From Gemmatimonadota bacterium (lineage in GTDB: Bacteria > Gemmatimonadota > Gemmatimonadetes > Longimicrobiales > Gaopeijiaceae), in assembly GCA_029262115.1 (NCBI GenBank), contig JAJCZZ010000099.1:18293-82292 (forward strand): DNA of 64,000 nt, read 5' to 3'. The notes beneath the pieces were generated by a model, which did not search any database, had not been told where the DNA came from, and saw nothing but the letters and a program-made list of their open reading frames with translations. Positions 1-8,485 of the stretch are shown piece after piece. Both the position numbers and the translations under genes were made by a program. Each line of letters starts with the position of its first letter. Position 1 is the first letter of the stretch.

Positions 1-405
1 GCCCTGGCGCCCGATCGCTTCGTGACGCTCCTGCTCGGTCTCTTTGCCGTGACCGCTCTGCTCCTCGCGGCGGTCGGCATCTACGGGGTCATATCGTACG
101 GCGTAACCCGTAGGTACCGGGAGATGGGCATCCGGATGGCGCTCGGCGCCGACAGCGGCCAGGTCCGTCGGCTGGTGGTCAGGAAGGGGATGGGACTCGT
201 GGTGGCGGGGCTGCTGGTCGGACTGGCGGCGGCGTTCGCGCTCACGGGCGTGCTCCAGAGCCTTCTCTACGGAGTGGAGGCCACCGACCCGCTGACGTTC
301 GTGGTCACGACGTCGATCCTGGCCGGTATCGCCCTGACCGCGAGTTGGATTCCGGCGGTGCGCGCGAGCCGGTCCGATCCTGTGAACGTGCTTCGGGAGG
401 AGTAG
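1..405 (+). CDS. ADOP-type ABC permease, C-terminal fragment (cut by window edge)
   Basis: The reading frame is open from base 1 and ends at a stop at 403-405, so this is the last 134 residues of a gene that starts outside the window. It shows the closing half of a FtsX/MacB-like permease domain. A membrane segment (about residues 10-32) is followed by the [13 protein letters not shown] motif, two more hydrophobic segments, and the [14 protein letters not shown] tail typical of acidobacterial duplicated orphan permeases. These proteins are inner-membrane and are thought to serve macrolide/lipoprotein-type export. The next gene is the same family in the same direction. The family call is firm; the substrate is unknown. 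Confidence 0.85.
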   Translation, partial: ALAPDRFVTLLLGLFAVTALLLAAVGIYGVISYGVTRRYREMGIRMALGADSGQVRRLVVRKGMGLVVAGLLVGLAAAFALTGVLQSLLYGVEATDPLTFVVTTSILAGIALTASWIPAVRASRSDPVNVLREE

Positions 406-571
406 GTGTGAGATCGACGAGACGGTTCCTGGACGTGGGCCGAGCCCTTCGAGCCCCTGTCGGGCGTACGCGTCATCGACTGACGAAGCCACCGCGACAC
501 CCCAAAACCGAGGGACGGTCGCTGGCGTAGGGGCCCGCGAGCGACGCACCATCTCCAGCTTCGGGGCGCCC

Positions 572-3022
572 ATGGACCGTATTCGTCAGGACCTTCGCTT
601 CGCCGTCCGTCAGATCGTCCGGCGCCCCGTGTTCGCTGCCGTGGCCTCCCTTTCCCTCGCCATCGGTGTGGGCGCGAACACCGCCATTTTCAGTGGCGTC
701 AGCGCGCTCCTCCTTCGACCGGTGCCCGGTGTCAGCGAGCCGGAGCGCGTGGTGGAGATCGGTCGGTCGCGCCCGGACGGCTCGGGCTTCGATTCGTTCG
801 CCTATCCGGACTTCGTCGACCTCCGGAGCGAAGTCGATGCGTTCTCCTCGGTGGCGGCGTACACGCTCGAGGTGTTCAGCCTGAGCCGGGGTGGGAAGGG
901 CGAGCGGATCACCGGGATGATGGTGTCGCCCACCTACTTCGACGTCATGGGCGTGCGCCCCGCGCATGGGCGCTTCTTGTTGGCAGAGGAAGACCGACCC
1001 GGGAGCGCGCCCGCCACCGTCGTGCTCAGCCACGCCTTCTGGTCGGGCCCCCTGGGTGCGGACCCGACGGTCGTGGGCTCGACGGTCCGGGTCAACCGGG
1101 TCCCGGTCGAGGTCGTGGGAATCGCGCCCGCCGATTTCACCGGTCACATGACCGGCTTCCAGCCCGACGTGTACCTGCCCCTTCGGAGTGCGCCTACGGT
1201 CCTCGGCAGGGACGAGAACGTCTTCGAGCAAAGGGGCTCGAGTTGGCACATGGCGGTGGCCCGTCTGGCGCCGGGCGCGGAATTGGACGATGCCGCCACG
1301 CAGGTCCGGTCCGTCTACGCCCGATTGGCCTCGGCCTACCCGGACACCAACTCCGACCGATCCGGCCGGGTGGTCCCCCTTGGACTGGTGCCGGGCGCGG
1401 GCCGGGGGCCGGTTGCCGCGTTCCTGACCGTGTTGATGGCCATGGTGGGGCTGATCCTGCTCGTGACCTGCGCCAACGTAGCCGGCATGTTCGTTGCGCG
1501 GGCCACCGCGAGGGAGCGAGAGATCGGGATCCGGCTGGCACTCGGAGCGGGGCGTGGGCAACTGATCCAGCAACTGGTCATCGAGGCGCTCCTGATCTTC
1601 TTCATGGGGGGCGTGCTCGGGACGGTACTCGGTGTGCAGCTCTTGGGACTTCTGCCCGTGGATCGCCTTCCGGTGCCGATTCCGATCGTACTCGACCTGT
1701 CTCCCGACGTCGGCGTGCTGTTCTTCTCGTTCGCCCTGACCCTGGTGACCGGGTTGGTGTTCGGGCCGCTTCCGGCGCTCCAGACGACCCGTCACGACCT
1801 CACCACGTCGCTCAAGGACGACGGCGCGAAACGCTCCGGCACCGGGCGGCTCCGGCGCTTCTTCGTGGCCGGGCAGGTCGCACTCTCGCTGGTGCTGCTG
1901 GCGTCTGCCGGACTTCTGCTCCGCGGCCTCCAGCGGGCCTCCTCGGTCGAGACCGGCTTCGACGCGTCGGGCGCGTATCTGACCGGGGTGAACCTCGACA
2001 TGGAGGGATACGAGGGAGAATCCGGGACGCTCCTGCAGCGTCAATTGGTGGAGCGAGTTGCCGCGATTCCGGTCGCCACGTCGGCCGCCCTGTCCATCGA
2101 CCTTCCCCTGGATATGGGAAGTCACGGCACGTCGGCCTACCCGGAGGGCTGGTCCGACACGGACGGCCGGGGCGGCATCGGGGTGGACTTCAACCATGTC
2201 TCGCCGGCGTTCTTCGAGACCCTGGGCATTCCCGTGCTTCAGGGTCGTGTCTTCACCGACGACGACGTGGCCGGTACGGAACGGGTCGTCGTCGTGAGCC
2301 GCACCATGGTGCGCTCGGTCTGGCCGGAGGGCTCGCCGCTCGGGCGGCGACTTCGTGTCGGCCTGGCCGGGATCCGTGAGGAGTGGTGGACGGTCGTGGG
2401 CGTCGTCGAGGACGTGAAGAACCAGATGCTGACCGACACCCCCGGGCCGTTCGTCTACCTCCCGCTCTGGCAGGTGTATCGCCCGGACACGAAAGTCGTC
2501 GTTCGCGCGGCTGGCGAGATGAGCGCCGTGGGCCCGGCGCTCCGGCGCGCGATCCTGGAGGTCGACCCGACCCTCTCGGTCGAACCGGTCATCAGCCTCG
2601 AGCGGTACACGAGCGTCGGCGTTCTTCCCCAGCGGCTGGCGGCGGCCATCACGACCGGGCTCGGCGCGCTGGCCCTGCTGCTCGCGGGGCTCGGCGTGTA
2701 CGGGGTCGTCGCCTTCTCCGTGAGCCAACGGACCCGTGAGATCGGCGTTCGCATGGCTCTGGGGGCGGGACGGGGGCGGGTCATGCGGATGGTCCTCCGA
2801 GGCGGGCTGGGACTGGCGCTTCCCGGGCTCATCGTAGGCGGCGTGGTCGCGTCCGGCGTGGGCTTCGTACTGCGCTTCCTTCTCCTGGGACTCAACCCGC
2901 TCGATCCCGTCGCGCTCGGGGGCGTGTCGCTTCTACTTCTGGCCGTCGTGGCGTTGGCCAGCGTGGTGCCGGGACGGCGAGCAGCGGCCGTCACCCCGAT
3001 CGAGGCGCTCCGCTCCGAGTAA
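572..3022 (+). CDS. ADOP family ABC transporter permease (FtsX/MacB-like, duplicated)
   Basis: An 816-residue inner-membrane permease. It begins with the amphipathic family start D-L-R-F-A-V-R-Q and a first membrane segment near residues 22-45. A periplasmic MacB-PCD-like domain follows, then a three-segment FtsX domain (about 280-400) carrying R-E-R-E-I-G-I-R-L-A-L-G-A. A second periplasmic domain and a second FtsX domain (about 690-816) carry R-T-R-E-I-G-V-R-M-A-L-G-A. Two permease halves in one chain define ADOP proteins. Such genes usually lack a fused ATPase; here a stand-alone ATPase follows 234 bases downstream. No strong ribosome site precedes the ATG, but the family N-terminus fits this start. 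The transported substrate cannot be inferred. Confidence 0.9.
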   Translation: MDRIRQDLRFAVRQIVRRPVFAAVASLSLAIGVGANTAIFSGVSALLLRPVPGVSEPERVVEIGRSRPDGSGFDSFAYPDFVDLRSEVDAFSSVAAYTLEVFSLSRGGKGERITGMMVSPTYFDVMGVRPAHGRFLLAEEDRPGSAPATVVLSHAFWSGPLGADPTVVGSTVRVNRVPVEVVGIAPADFTGHMTGFQPDVYLPLRSAPTVLGRDENVFEQRGSSWHMAVARLAPGAELDDAATQVRSVYARLASAYPDTNSDRSGRVVPLGLVPGAGRGPVAAFLTVLMAMVGLILLVTCANVAGMFVARATAREREIGIRLALGAGRGQLIQQLVIEALLIFFMGGVLGTVLGVQLLGLLPVDRLPVPIPIVLDLSPDVGVLFFSFALTLVTGLVFGPLPALQTTRHDLTTSLKDDGAKRSGTGRLRRFFVAGQVALSLVLLASAGLLLRGLQRASSVETGFDASGAYLTGVNLDMEGYEGESGTLLQRQLVERVAAIPVATSAALSIDLPLDMGSHGTSAYPEGWSDTDGRGGIGVDFNHVSPAFFETLGIPVLQGRVFTDDDVAGTERVVVVSRTMVRSVWPEGSPLGRRLRVGLAGIREEWWTVVGVVEDVKNQMLTDTPGPFVYLPLWQVYRPDTKVVVRAAGEMSAVGPALRRAILEVDPTLSVEPVISLERYTSVGVLPQRLAAAITTGLGALALLLAGLGVYGVVAFSVSQRTREIGVRMALGAGRGRVMRMVLRGGLGLALPGLIVGGVVASGVGFVLRFLLLGLNPLDPVALGGVSLLLLAVVALASVVPGRRAAAVTPIEALRSE

Positions 3023-3256
3023 GCGCCGGTACCGCCGGGGCGGCACGCGGTTCACTGGCACTCGCACCGATTCCGCGTAGCTTTCGGATCGGCGTGCGGG
3101 GGCGGGGGAAACCCTCGCCGGGTGCACGCAGTCCAAGAGGTGCGGCTCCGTGACGTCGGGTTCGCGGATCGCGGGACCGCCAGGGGTCGGGGCGGGGGAC
3201 GACGGGAGGCTTTCGCACTCGGCGAAAGCGGGTCGAATCGCAACGGAAGCGACGGG

Positions 3257-3928
3257 ATGATCAAGCTCAGAAACATTGAAAAGTCGTTCAAGACAGGCGC
3301 GGGCGAGACCTTCGTGCTCCGGCGCATCAGCGGGGACATCGAAAAAGGTGAGTTCGTCACCATCATGGGCCCCTCGGGCGCGGGGAAGTCCACGCTGCTG
3401 TCGATCATGGGCATGCTGGACGGCGACTGGCGCGGGGAGTACTACCTGCACGGCGAGCCCGTGCACGCCATGAAGCCGCGGGCGCGCATTGAACTGAACA
3501 AGAAGTACATCGGCTTCGTCTTCCAGCAGTACCACCTGCTCGACGACCTGACGGTCTACGAGAACCTCGAGATCCCGCTGTCGTACCGGAACGTGAAGCG
3601 CAAGGATCGGCAGGCGATCGTGGCGGACACGCTCGACCGCTTCCAGATCGTCGGGAAGAAGGATCTGTACCCCAGTCAGCTCTCGGGCGGGCAGCAGCAG
3701 CTCGTGGCGGTGGCCCGCGCGATCATTGCGGAGCCGACCATGATCCTGGCCGATGAGCCGACCGGTTCGCTCCACTCCTCGCAGGGCGGGATGATCATGG
3801 ATCTCCTGGCTGAGTTGAATCGGGAGGGCACCACCATCATTCAGGTCACCCACAACGAGGCGTATGCGCAGTACGGCAACCGGATCATCCAACTGCGCGA
3901 CGGATGGATCGTGGAGGAGCAAGAGTAG
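3257..3928 (+). CDS. ABC transporter ATP-binding protein (LolD/MacB-like)
   Basis: A 223-residue cytoplasmic ATPase likely to energise FtsX/MacB-type permeases such as those upstream. Walker A G-P-S-G-A-G-K-S is at residues 38-45, the Q-loop near 90, the signature L-S-G-G-Q-Q-Q at 142-148, Walker B/catalytic A-D-E-P at 165-168, and the switch His in Q-V-T-H-N near 203. Two positions differ from the textbook form. The residue after the signature is Leu149, where Arg or Lys is usual. The D-loop reads S-L-H (171-173) instead of x-L-D. The ATG at 3257 was chosen over an upstream in-frame ATG (3122) because homology starts there and GGAAG lies just ahead. It ends 8 bases before the NtrC-like gene, so they are probably co-transcribed. 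Confidence 0.9.
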   Translation: MIKLRNIEKSFKTGAGETFVLRRISGDIEKGEFVTIMGPSGAGKSTLLSIMGMLDGDWRGEYYLHGEPVHAMKPRARIELNKKYIGFVFQQYHLLDDLTVYENLEIPLSYRNVKRKDRQAIVADTLDRFQIVGKKDLYPSQLSGGQQQLVAVARAIIAEPTMILADEPTGSLHSSQGGMIMDLLAELNREGTTIIQVTHNEAYAQYGNRIIQLRDGWIVEEQE

Positions 3929-3936
3929 GACGGGAG

Positions 3937-5295
3937 ATGCCGCACCGGATTCTCATCGCCGACGACCAGCCCGACGTTCTGGAGGCGCTCCGCCTCCTCC
4001 TCAAGGCGGAGGGCTTCGAGACCGAGACCGCGTCGTCGCCTCCCCTCGTTCAGCACGCCGTGGAGCAAGGGGACTTCGATCTCGCGCTGATCGACCTGAA
4101 CTACACGCGCGACACCACGTCCGGGCGCGAGGGCATGGACCTTCTGTCGCGCCTGCACGAGTTGGACGCGACGCTTCCCGTAGTGGTCATGACCGCCTGG
4201 AGCAGCGTCGAAGGGGCCGTTGAGGCCATGCGGCGGGGCGCCCGCGACTATATCGAGAAGCCGTGGGACAACGAGCGGCTGCTCACGACCATCAAGACCC
4301 ACGTCGAGTTGGCCCGCGCTCTGCGCCGCAGCCAGCAGCTCGAGGGCGAGAACCAGCGGCTCAAGGGCGACGGCGCCCCCGACTTCATTGCCGAGTCCAA
4401 AGCGATGGAGCCCGTTCTCGACGTCATCGAGCGGGTGGGGCCGTCGCGCGCGAATGTCCTGATCGTCGGGGAGCACGGCACGGGCAAAGAGGTGGTCGCC
4501 CGGTGGCTGCACGCGGTTTCCCCACGCGCGAAGAAGCCCCTGGTGGCGGTGAACGCCGGAGGCTTCAGTGAGGGGGTCTTCGAGTCCGAGCTGTTCGGCC
4601 ACGTGAAGGGCGCCTTCACCGACGCCAAGACCGACCGCGTCGGCTGCTTCGAGTTGGCGCACGAGGGCACGCTTTTTCTCGATGAGATCGCGAACGTGCC
4701 TCTTCAGCAGCAGGCCAAGCTGCTCCGCGTCCTCGAGACCGGCGAGATCCAGCGGGTCGGCTCGTCCAAGCTCCGCAAAGTGGACGTCCGGGTGTTGTCC
4801 GCCACGAACGCCACGCTGGGCGAAGCGGTGGCGGACGGGTCGTTCCGCGAAGACCTCCTCTACCGCCTGAACACCGTCGAGATTCGACTACCGCCTCTAC
4901 GTGAACGTAGAGAAGATATCCCATTGCTGGCAAAGCACTTCCTGGCGCAGCACGCCGCGCATTATGGACGCGATCTCGACGGCTTCAGTTCGGCCGCGAT
5001 GGACACGCTGATCCGTCATCCATGGCCGGGGAACGTTCGCGAACTGGAGCATGCGGTGGAGCGTTCGGTGCTGATGGCTCGCGGGGGACGAATCGACGCC
5101 TCCGACCTGGGGCTCCGCCGGAGGGAGGACGGCTCCGTTCTGATGGAGGAACTCACGCTGGACGACGCGGAGCGCATCCTGATCGAGAAGGCACTCGAGC
5201 GGTTCCAGGGGAACGTCAGCAAGGCCGCCGACGCCCTCGGCCTGTCTCGAAGCGCCTTATATCGACGCCTCCAACGGCATGACCTGAAGGAGTAG
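3937..5295 (+). CDS. Sigma-54-dependent response regulator, NtrC family
   Basis: A 452-residue transcription activator. An N-terminal receiver domain has the acidic pair D-D in A-D-D-Q-P-D, phospho-acceptor Asp53, T in V-M-T-A-W, and K in E-K-P-W. A central AAA+ domain has Walker A G-E-H-G-T-G-K-E from residue 178 and Walker B L-F-L-D-E-I. A C-terminal Fis-type helix-turn-helix ends in [12 protein letters not shown]. The sigma-54 contact loop reads G-A-F-T-D-A (225-230) rather than G-A-F-T-G-A. The ATG at 3937 is 8 bases after the ATPase stop; an upstream in-frame ATG (3904) would overlap the ATPase. Its stop is 2 bases before the sensor kinase. It probably controls the neighbouring permease genes, but no convincing -24/-12 site was found between them. 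Confidence 0.93.
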   Translation: MPHRILIADDQPDVLEALRLLLKAEGFETETASSPPLVQHAVEQGDFDLALIDLNYTRDTTSGREGMDLLSRLHELDATLPVVVMTAWSSVEGAVEAMRRGARDYIEKPWDNERLLTTIKTHVELARALRRSQQLEGENQRLKGDGAPDFIAESKAMEPVLDVIERVGPSRANVLIVGEHGTGKEVVARWLHAVSPRAKKPLVAVNAGGFSEGVFESELFGHVKGAFTDAKTDRVGCFELAHEGTLFLDEIANVPLQQQAKLLRVLETGEIQRVGSSKLRKVDVRVLSATNATLGEAVADGSFREDLLYRLNTVEIRLPPLRERREDIPLLAKHFLAQHAAHYGRDLDGFSSAAMDTLIRHPWPGNVRELEHAVERSVLMARGGRIDASDLGLRRREDGSVLMEELTLDDAERILIEKALERFQGNVSKAADALGLSRSALYRRLQRHDLKE

Positions 5296-5297
5296 GG

Positions 5298-6647
5298 ATG
5301 CCCGGTTGGTGGCGGCGCCTTACGCACGACCGGCGGGTCCTGATTATGGCGTTCCTGATCGGGCTCCCCGGTCTGGCGGCTGCCTTTGGCCTGCTGTGGC
5401 TGGGGGACTACTCCCCCAAGGTTCAGTGGTCCGTCACCGTCGTGCTGCTGACCTTGTGGTCGGGCACGACCATGGCGCTTCGGGAGCAGGTCGTCCGCCC
5501 GCTCGGGACGTTGGCGAACATGCTTGCGGCGCTTCGCGAAGGCGATTTTTCGATCCGCGCCCGCGTCGGCGACGGCACCGACCCGTTGAGCCTGGCCTAC
5601 CTCGAGGTCAACGCGCTTGAGGAGATCCTGCGCGAGCAGCGGCTGGGAGCCGTCGAGGCCACCGAAACGCTTCGGAAGGTGCTCGAAGAGATCGACGTCG
5701 CGGTCCTGGCGTTCGACCCCGGCCAGACGCTCCGGTTGGTCAACCGGGCAGGGGAGCGGCTGCTCGGCCAGCCGGCCGCACGGCTCATCGGAAAGACGGC
5801 GGAGGATCTCCGCATGGACGACGCGCTCCACGGCGTTGCACCCCGCACGGTCGAGCTCGCCTTTCCGGGAGGGACCGGCCGGTGGGAGTTGCGCCGTTCG
5901 GTGGTACGCCAGGAAGGCTATCCCCTTCAACTCCTGGCGTTTTCGGACCTGAGCCGCGCCCTCCGTGAGGAAGAGCGGCAAGCATGGAAGCGCATCATCC
6001 GGGTGCTCTCCCACGAGATCAACAATTCGCTCGCGCCCATCAAGTCGATCTCAGGCAGTCTCCAGGGGATGCTCGACAAGGACATCCTCCCGGAGGAGTT
6101 GGACGAGGACGTCCAGCGGGGGCTCAAGGTGATCTCCTCGCGGGCCGAGGCTCTCGGCCGGTTCATGGCCTCCTACGCGAAGCTGGCGCGTCTACCCAAA
6201 CCGGATCGCGCGCCCGTGGTGGTGCGCGGGCTGGTCCGGCGCGTGGCCGATCTGGAAACACGTCTCAGCGTGCAGGTCGTGGACGGGAACGACGTGACCG
6301 TGTCGGCCGATCCCGACCAGCTCGAACAGGCGCTGATCAACCTGGTTCGCAACGCCGTGGACGCGACCCTGGAGGCCTCCGATGGCACCAACGGCACGGT
6401 GACACTCCGGTGGCTGGTGAAGGGTGGAACGCTCCACATCCTCGTCGAGGACGAGGGGCCCGGCCTGGGCGACACCGGAAACCTGTTCGTGCCCTTTTAT
6501 ACGACCAAGCCGGGCGGCTCCGGGATCGGGCTCGTGCTGTCCCGGCAGATCGCCGAAGGGCACGGCGGGTCACTCGAATTGGAGCACCGGGAACACGTTG
6601 CGGGCGTTCGGGCGCGCCTCACGCTTCCGATGGACCTTTCGGCCTGA
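5298..6647 (+). CDS. NtrY-like sensor histidine kinase
   Basis: A 449-residue membrane sensor kinase, the probable partner of the NtrC-like regulator 2 bases upstream. Two membrane segments (about residues 14-36 and 42-62) enclose a very short outer loop. A HAMP-like linker follows, then a PAS-like domain (about 115-215). The phospho-acceptor region has His239 in S-H-E-I-N-N-S-L-A-P-I. A GHKL ATPase domain has an N-box (N-L-V-R-N-A-V-D-A), G1 (D-E-G-P-G-L-G) and G2 (G-S-G-I-G-L-V-L-S). H-E-I-N-N-S-L-A-P-I is characteristic of the NtrY group. The short periplasmic loop suggests sensing within the membrane or cytoplasm rather than of a bulky external ligand. The signal is unknown. Confidence 0.92.
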   Translation: MPGWWRRLTHDRRVLIMAFLIGLPGLAAAFGLLWLGDYSPKVQWSVTVVLLTLWSGTTMALREQVVRPLGTLANMLAALREGDFSIRARVGDGTDPLSLAYLEVNALEEILREQRLGAVEATETLRKVLEEIDVAVLAFDPGQTLRLVNRAGERLLGQPAARLIGKTAEDLRMDDALHGVAPRTVELAFPGGTGRWELRRSVVRQEGYPLQLLAFSDLSRALREEERQAWKRIIRVLSHEINNSLAPIKSISGSLQGMLDKDILPEELDEDVQRGLKVISSRAEALGRFMASYAKLARLPKPDRAPVVVRGLVRRVADLETRLSVQVVDGNDVTVSADPDQLEQALINLVRNAVDATLEASDGTNGTVTLRWLVKGGTLHILVEDEGPGLGDTGNLFVPFYTTKPGGSGIGLVLSRQIAEGHGGSLELEHREHVAGVRARLTLPMDLSA

Positions 6648-6685
6648 GGTGCACGGCACAGCTCAATCCGGACGGCGTGACGCGC

Positions 6686-7084
6686 CTACCCCTCGGGAGC
6701 GGGCGCGACCACCTCGATGGGGTAGTCGAGTTCGGCCCACACGCCGCCCGGCGTCTCGACCCGCACGGTCATCATCCAGTCACCGGCGACGGGAAAGGGG
6801 AAGCGAGCGACCCGATACTGGCCGGCGCCCTGTCCCATGGCGGTGTCGACGGCCACGGCCACGTCCTCCCGTAGGGCCGTCACGATGACCCGGTCGCCAT
6901 TGCGAGGCCGCCAATCCACGTCGGCGACTTCGAGCACGACGTCGGCCTGGCCGATCACCGGTGGGTCGGGCTCGAAGGACAGCTTCACCTGCAGGTCCCG
7001 ATTGCCACGTCGGTCGGGTCCGCAGGCGGAAGCGATCACGATGGCGACAACGAGGGTCGAGCGGAGGAGGATTCGCGAATTCAC
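6686..7084 (-). CDS. Small lipoprotein with FixH/YtkA-like beta domain
   Basis: A predicted exported lipoprotein of 132 residues. From a GTG start at 7084 it has a basic N-terminus, a hydrophobic stretch (L-V-V-A-I-V-I-A-S) and a lipobox-like S-A-C. About 110 residues of immunoglobulin-like beta pattern follow (V-x-L-S-F-E-P-D-P-P-V-I-G-Q-A-D-V, then W-M-M-T-V-R-V-E-T-P-G-G), as in FixH/YtkA-type domains. The frame stays open to an ATG at 7234, but that extension lacks a signal sequence and would overlap the divergent sigma factor gene, so the short form is preferred. No clear ribosome site was seen. Function is unknown. It converges on the sensor kinase gene 38 bases away. Confidence 0.6.
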   Translation of the reverse strand: MNSRILLRSTLVVAIVIASACGPDRRGNRDLQVKLSFEPDPPVIGQADVVLEVADVDWRPRNGDRVIVTALREDVAVAVDTAMGQGAGQYRVARFPFPVAGDWMMTVRVETPGGVWAELDYPIEVVAPAPEG

Positions 7085-7221
7085 GGTTCGAAAGACAGCG
7101 AGAAGACGGCAGTGCACACCAGCCTGGAATACTACGCTGTGCGACTTCTCCCAGACAGGGATGAGCGGCACCCGGATACATCGACCGCCGATTAACCGCT
7201 CGGCACGCAACTGTCTGGCCG

Positions 7222-7821
7222 ATGCCTGTGTCACACGGGGTGGAAGAGAGCACTACTGGCGATCACCGAGCTCCTCTTTTGACTGACATCCAAACGATCG
7301 AACGAGCCATGGCGGGCGATGAGCGTGCCTACCAGGCCATTTACGAGGCGAATGTGGACCGTATCTACCGACTCGCGTACCGAATGGCGGGGGACGATGA
7401 CCTGGCGAAGGACTTCACCCAGGAAGCGTTTCTCCGTGCGTTCTCGCGGCTCGATCAATTCCGCGGCGATGCGGCGTTCTCCACGTGGCTCCATTCCATT
7501 GCGGTCTCCGTGTCCCTGAATGGGCTGCGGAAGGTTGATCGCCACCGCAAGCGCGAACGGTCGCTGGAGGACGCCGCTCCTGTCGCGAGCCGCAACCGAC
7601 AGTTGGATCCGGGGGTGCGCGACCGGCTGAACGAAGCCGTCGACACGCTGTCGGAGATCTACCGGACCGTCTTCCTCATGCACGATCTGGAGGGCTACAG
7701 CCACGGCGAGATCGCGGAGACGTTGGGGGTGGCGGAGGGGACGTCGAAAGCACGCCTGTTCCGGGCCCGGGCCAAGCTCCGGGACGCCCTGGGAGAAGAG
7801 ATGCAGGAGTATGTCCGATGA
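7222..7821 (+). CDS. ECF RNA polymerase sigma factor (sigma-70 family, RpoE-like)
   Basis: A 199-residue sigma factor with only regions 2 and 4. Region 2 contains L-A-Y-R-M-A-G-D-D-D-L-A-K-D, T-Q-E-A-F-L-R-A-F and F-R-G-D-A-A-F-S-T-W-L. Region 4 contains L-S-E-I-Y-R-T-V-F-L-M-H-D-L-E-G-Y-S and the recognition helix E-G-T-S-K-A-R-L-F-R-A-R. Its stop overlaps the ATG of the next gene by 4 bases (ATGA), a typical sigma/anti-sigma arrangement. The first ATG is used; a TTG at 7279 or ATG at 7309 would remove a poorly conserved N-terminal tail. It is the first gene of a four-gene run ending in two HEAT-repeat proteins, which it may regulate. Confidence 0.92.
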   Translation: MPVSHGVEESTTGDHRAPLLTDIQTIERAMAGDERAYQAIYEANVDRIYRLAYRMAGDDDLAKDFTQEAFLRAFSRLDQFRGDAAFSTWLHSIAVSVSLNGLRKVDRHRKRERSLEDAAPVASRNRQLDPGVRDRLNEAVDTLSEIYRTVFLMHDLEGYSHGEIAETLGVAEGTSKARLFRARAKLRDALGEEMQEYVR

Positions 7822-8474
7822 GCGATGACAGGAAATTCGACGAAGCGCTGGCCGAGTTGCGGGCCGGGTACAACCCCCCCCCCGAGACGCCGGTGGCCGA
7901 GATGTGGACCGTCGTTCGCGCGGGGCTTCCCGTGGGCCAGGGCACTCCGGTGCGCTCTCTGGATGAGGCTCGGTCGCGTCGGAGTCGGACCCCCCATCGT
8001 TCGTTCGGGTGGGCCGTTGCCGCGGCTGCGGTCCTGATGTTCGGCGTCGGGATCGGTCGGATGACGGCGCCTGTCGCGCCCGACGAGAGCACCGTGGCAT
8101 CCGAGCCGGACCGCTCTCTCTTGATGATGGCGGCCGCCGATCACCTCGGGCAGAGCGAGTCGTTCCTGACGGTGGTCCGGACCGAAGCACGGGTGGGCAC
8201 CCTCGACCCGGAGATGGTGGGGTGGGCCCGGGGTCTCTTGATGCAGACCCGACTGTTCCTCGACGTGACGGACCGGGGCGCTCAGCCCGCCTTCACGGAG
8301 CTGATGGAGGATCTGGAACTGATCCTGGCTCAGGTGGTGTCGGTGGCCGAGGGCGGGCAGGCGGATCCCGACCGCACGCGTACCGAGTTGGACCTGGCCC
8401 TGCGGGGCCTGGAAGATCGGGAAGTGATGACCAGAATCCAGGCGGCGTCCGCGCCGACTTTGGCGGGAACTTGA
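7818..8474 (+). CDS. Single-pass membrane protein, putative anti-sigma factor
   Basis: A 218-residue protein translationally coupled (ATGA) to the ECF sigma gene. About 60 cytosolic residues include a P-P-P-E-T-P-V-A-E-M-W motif. One membrane helix follows (about 63-82), then an external helical region of about 130 residues containing a repeated L-x-L-A pattern. No H-x3-C-x2-C zinc anti-sigma motif is present. The role as membrane-bound sigma inhibitor is inferred from position, overlap and topology only. The external helices could sense an envelope signal or contact the exported HEAT proteins encoded next. It could instead be an unrelated membrane partner. Confidence 0.65.
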   Translation: MSDDRKFDEALAELRAGYNPPPETPVAEMWTVVRAGLPVGQGTPVRSLDEARSRRSRTPHRSFGWAVAAAAVLMFGVGIGRMTAPVAPDESTVASEPDRSLLMMAAADHLGQSESFLTVVRTEARVGTLDPEMVGWARGLLMQTRLFLDVTDRGAQPAFTELMEDLELILAQVVSVAEGGQADPDRTRTELDLALRGLEDREVMTRIQAASAPTLAGT

Positions 8475-8485
8475 GGAGGATGACC

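Noticed and set aside
473..2728. Long open frame on the minus strand opposite the ADOP permease (751 codons)
   Set aside because: It is Arg/Gly/His-rich with no domain and lies entirely opposite a well-conserved permease. Long antisense frames are expected at this GC content; similar ones opposite secD, mutL, bshA and the symporter were discarded for the same reason.
3042..3060. Possible sigma-54 -24/-12 site (GGCACGCGGTTCAC) before the ATPase gene
   Set aside because: The -24 half fits, but the -12 half lacks TTGC/GC at the correct spacing.
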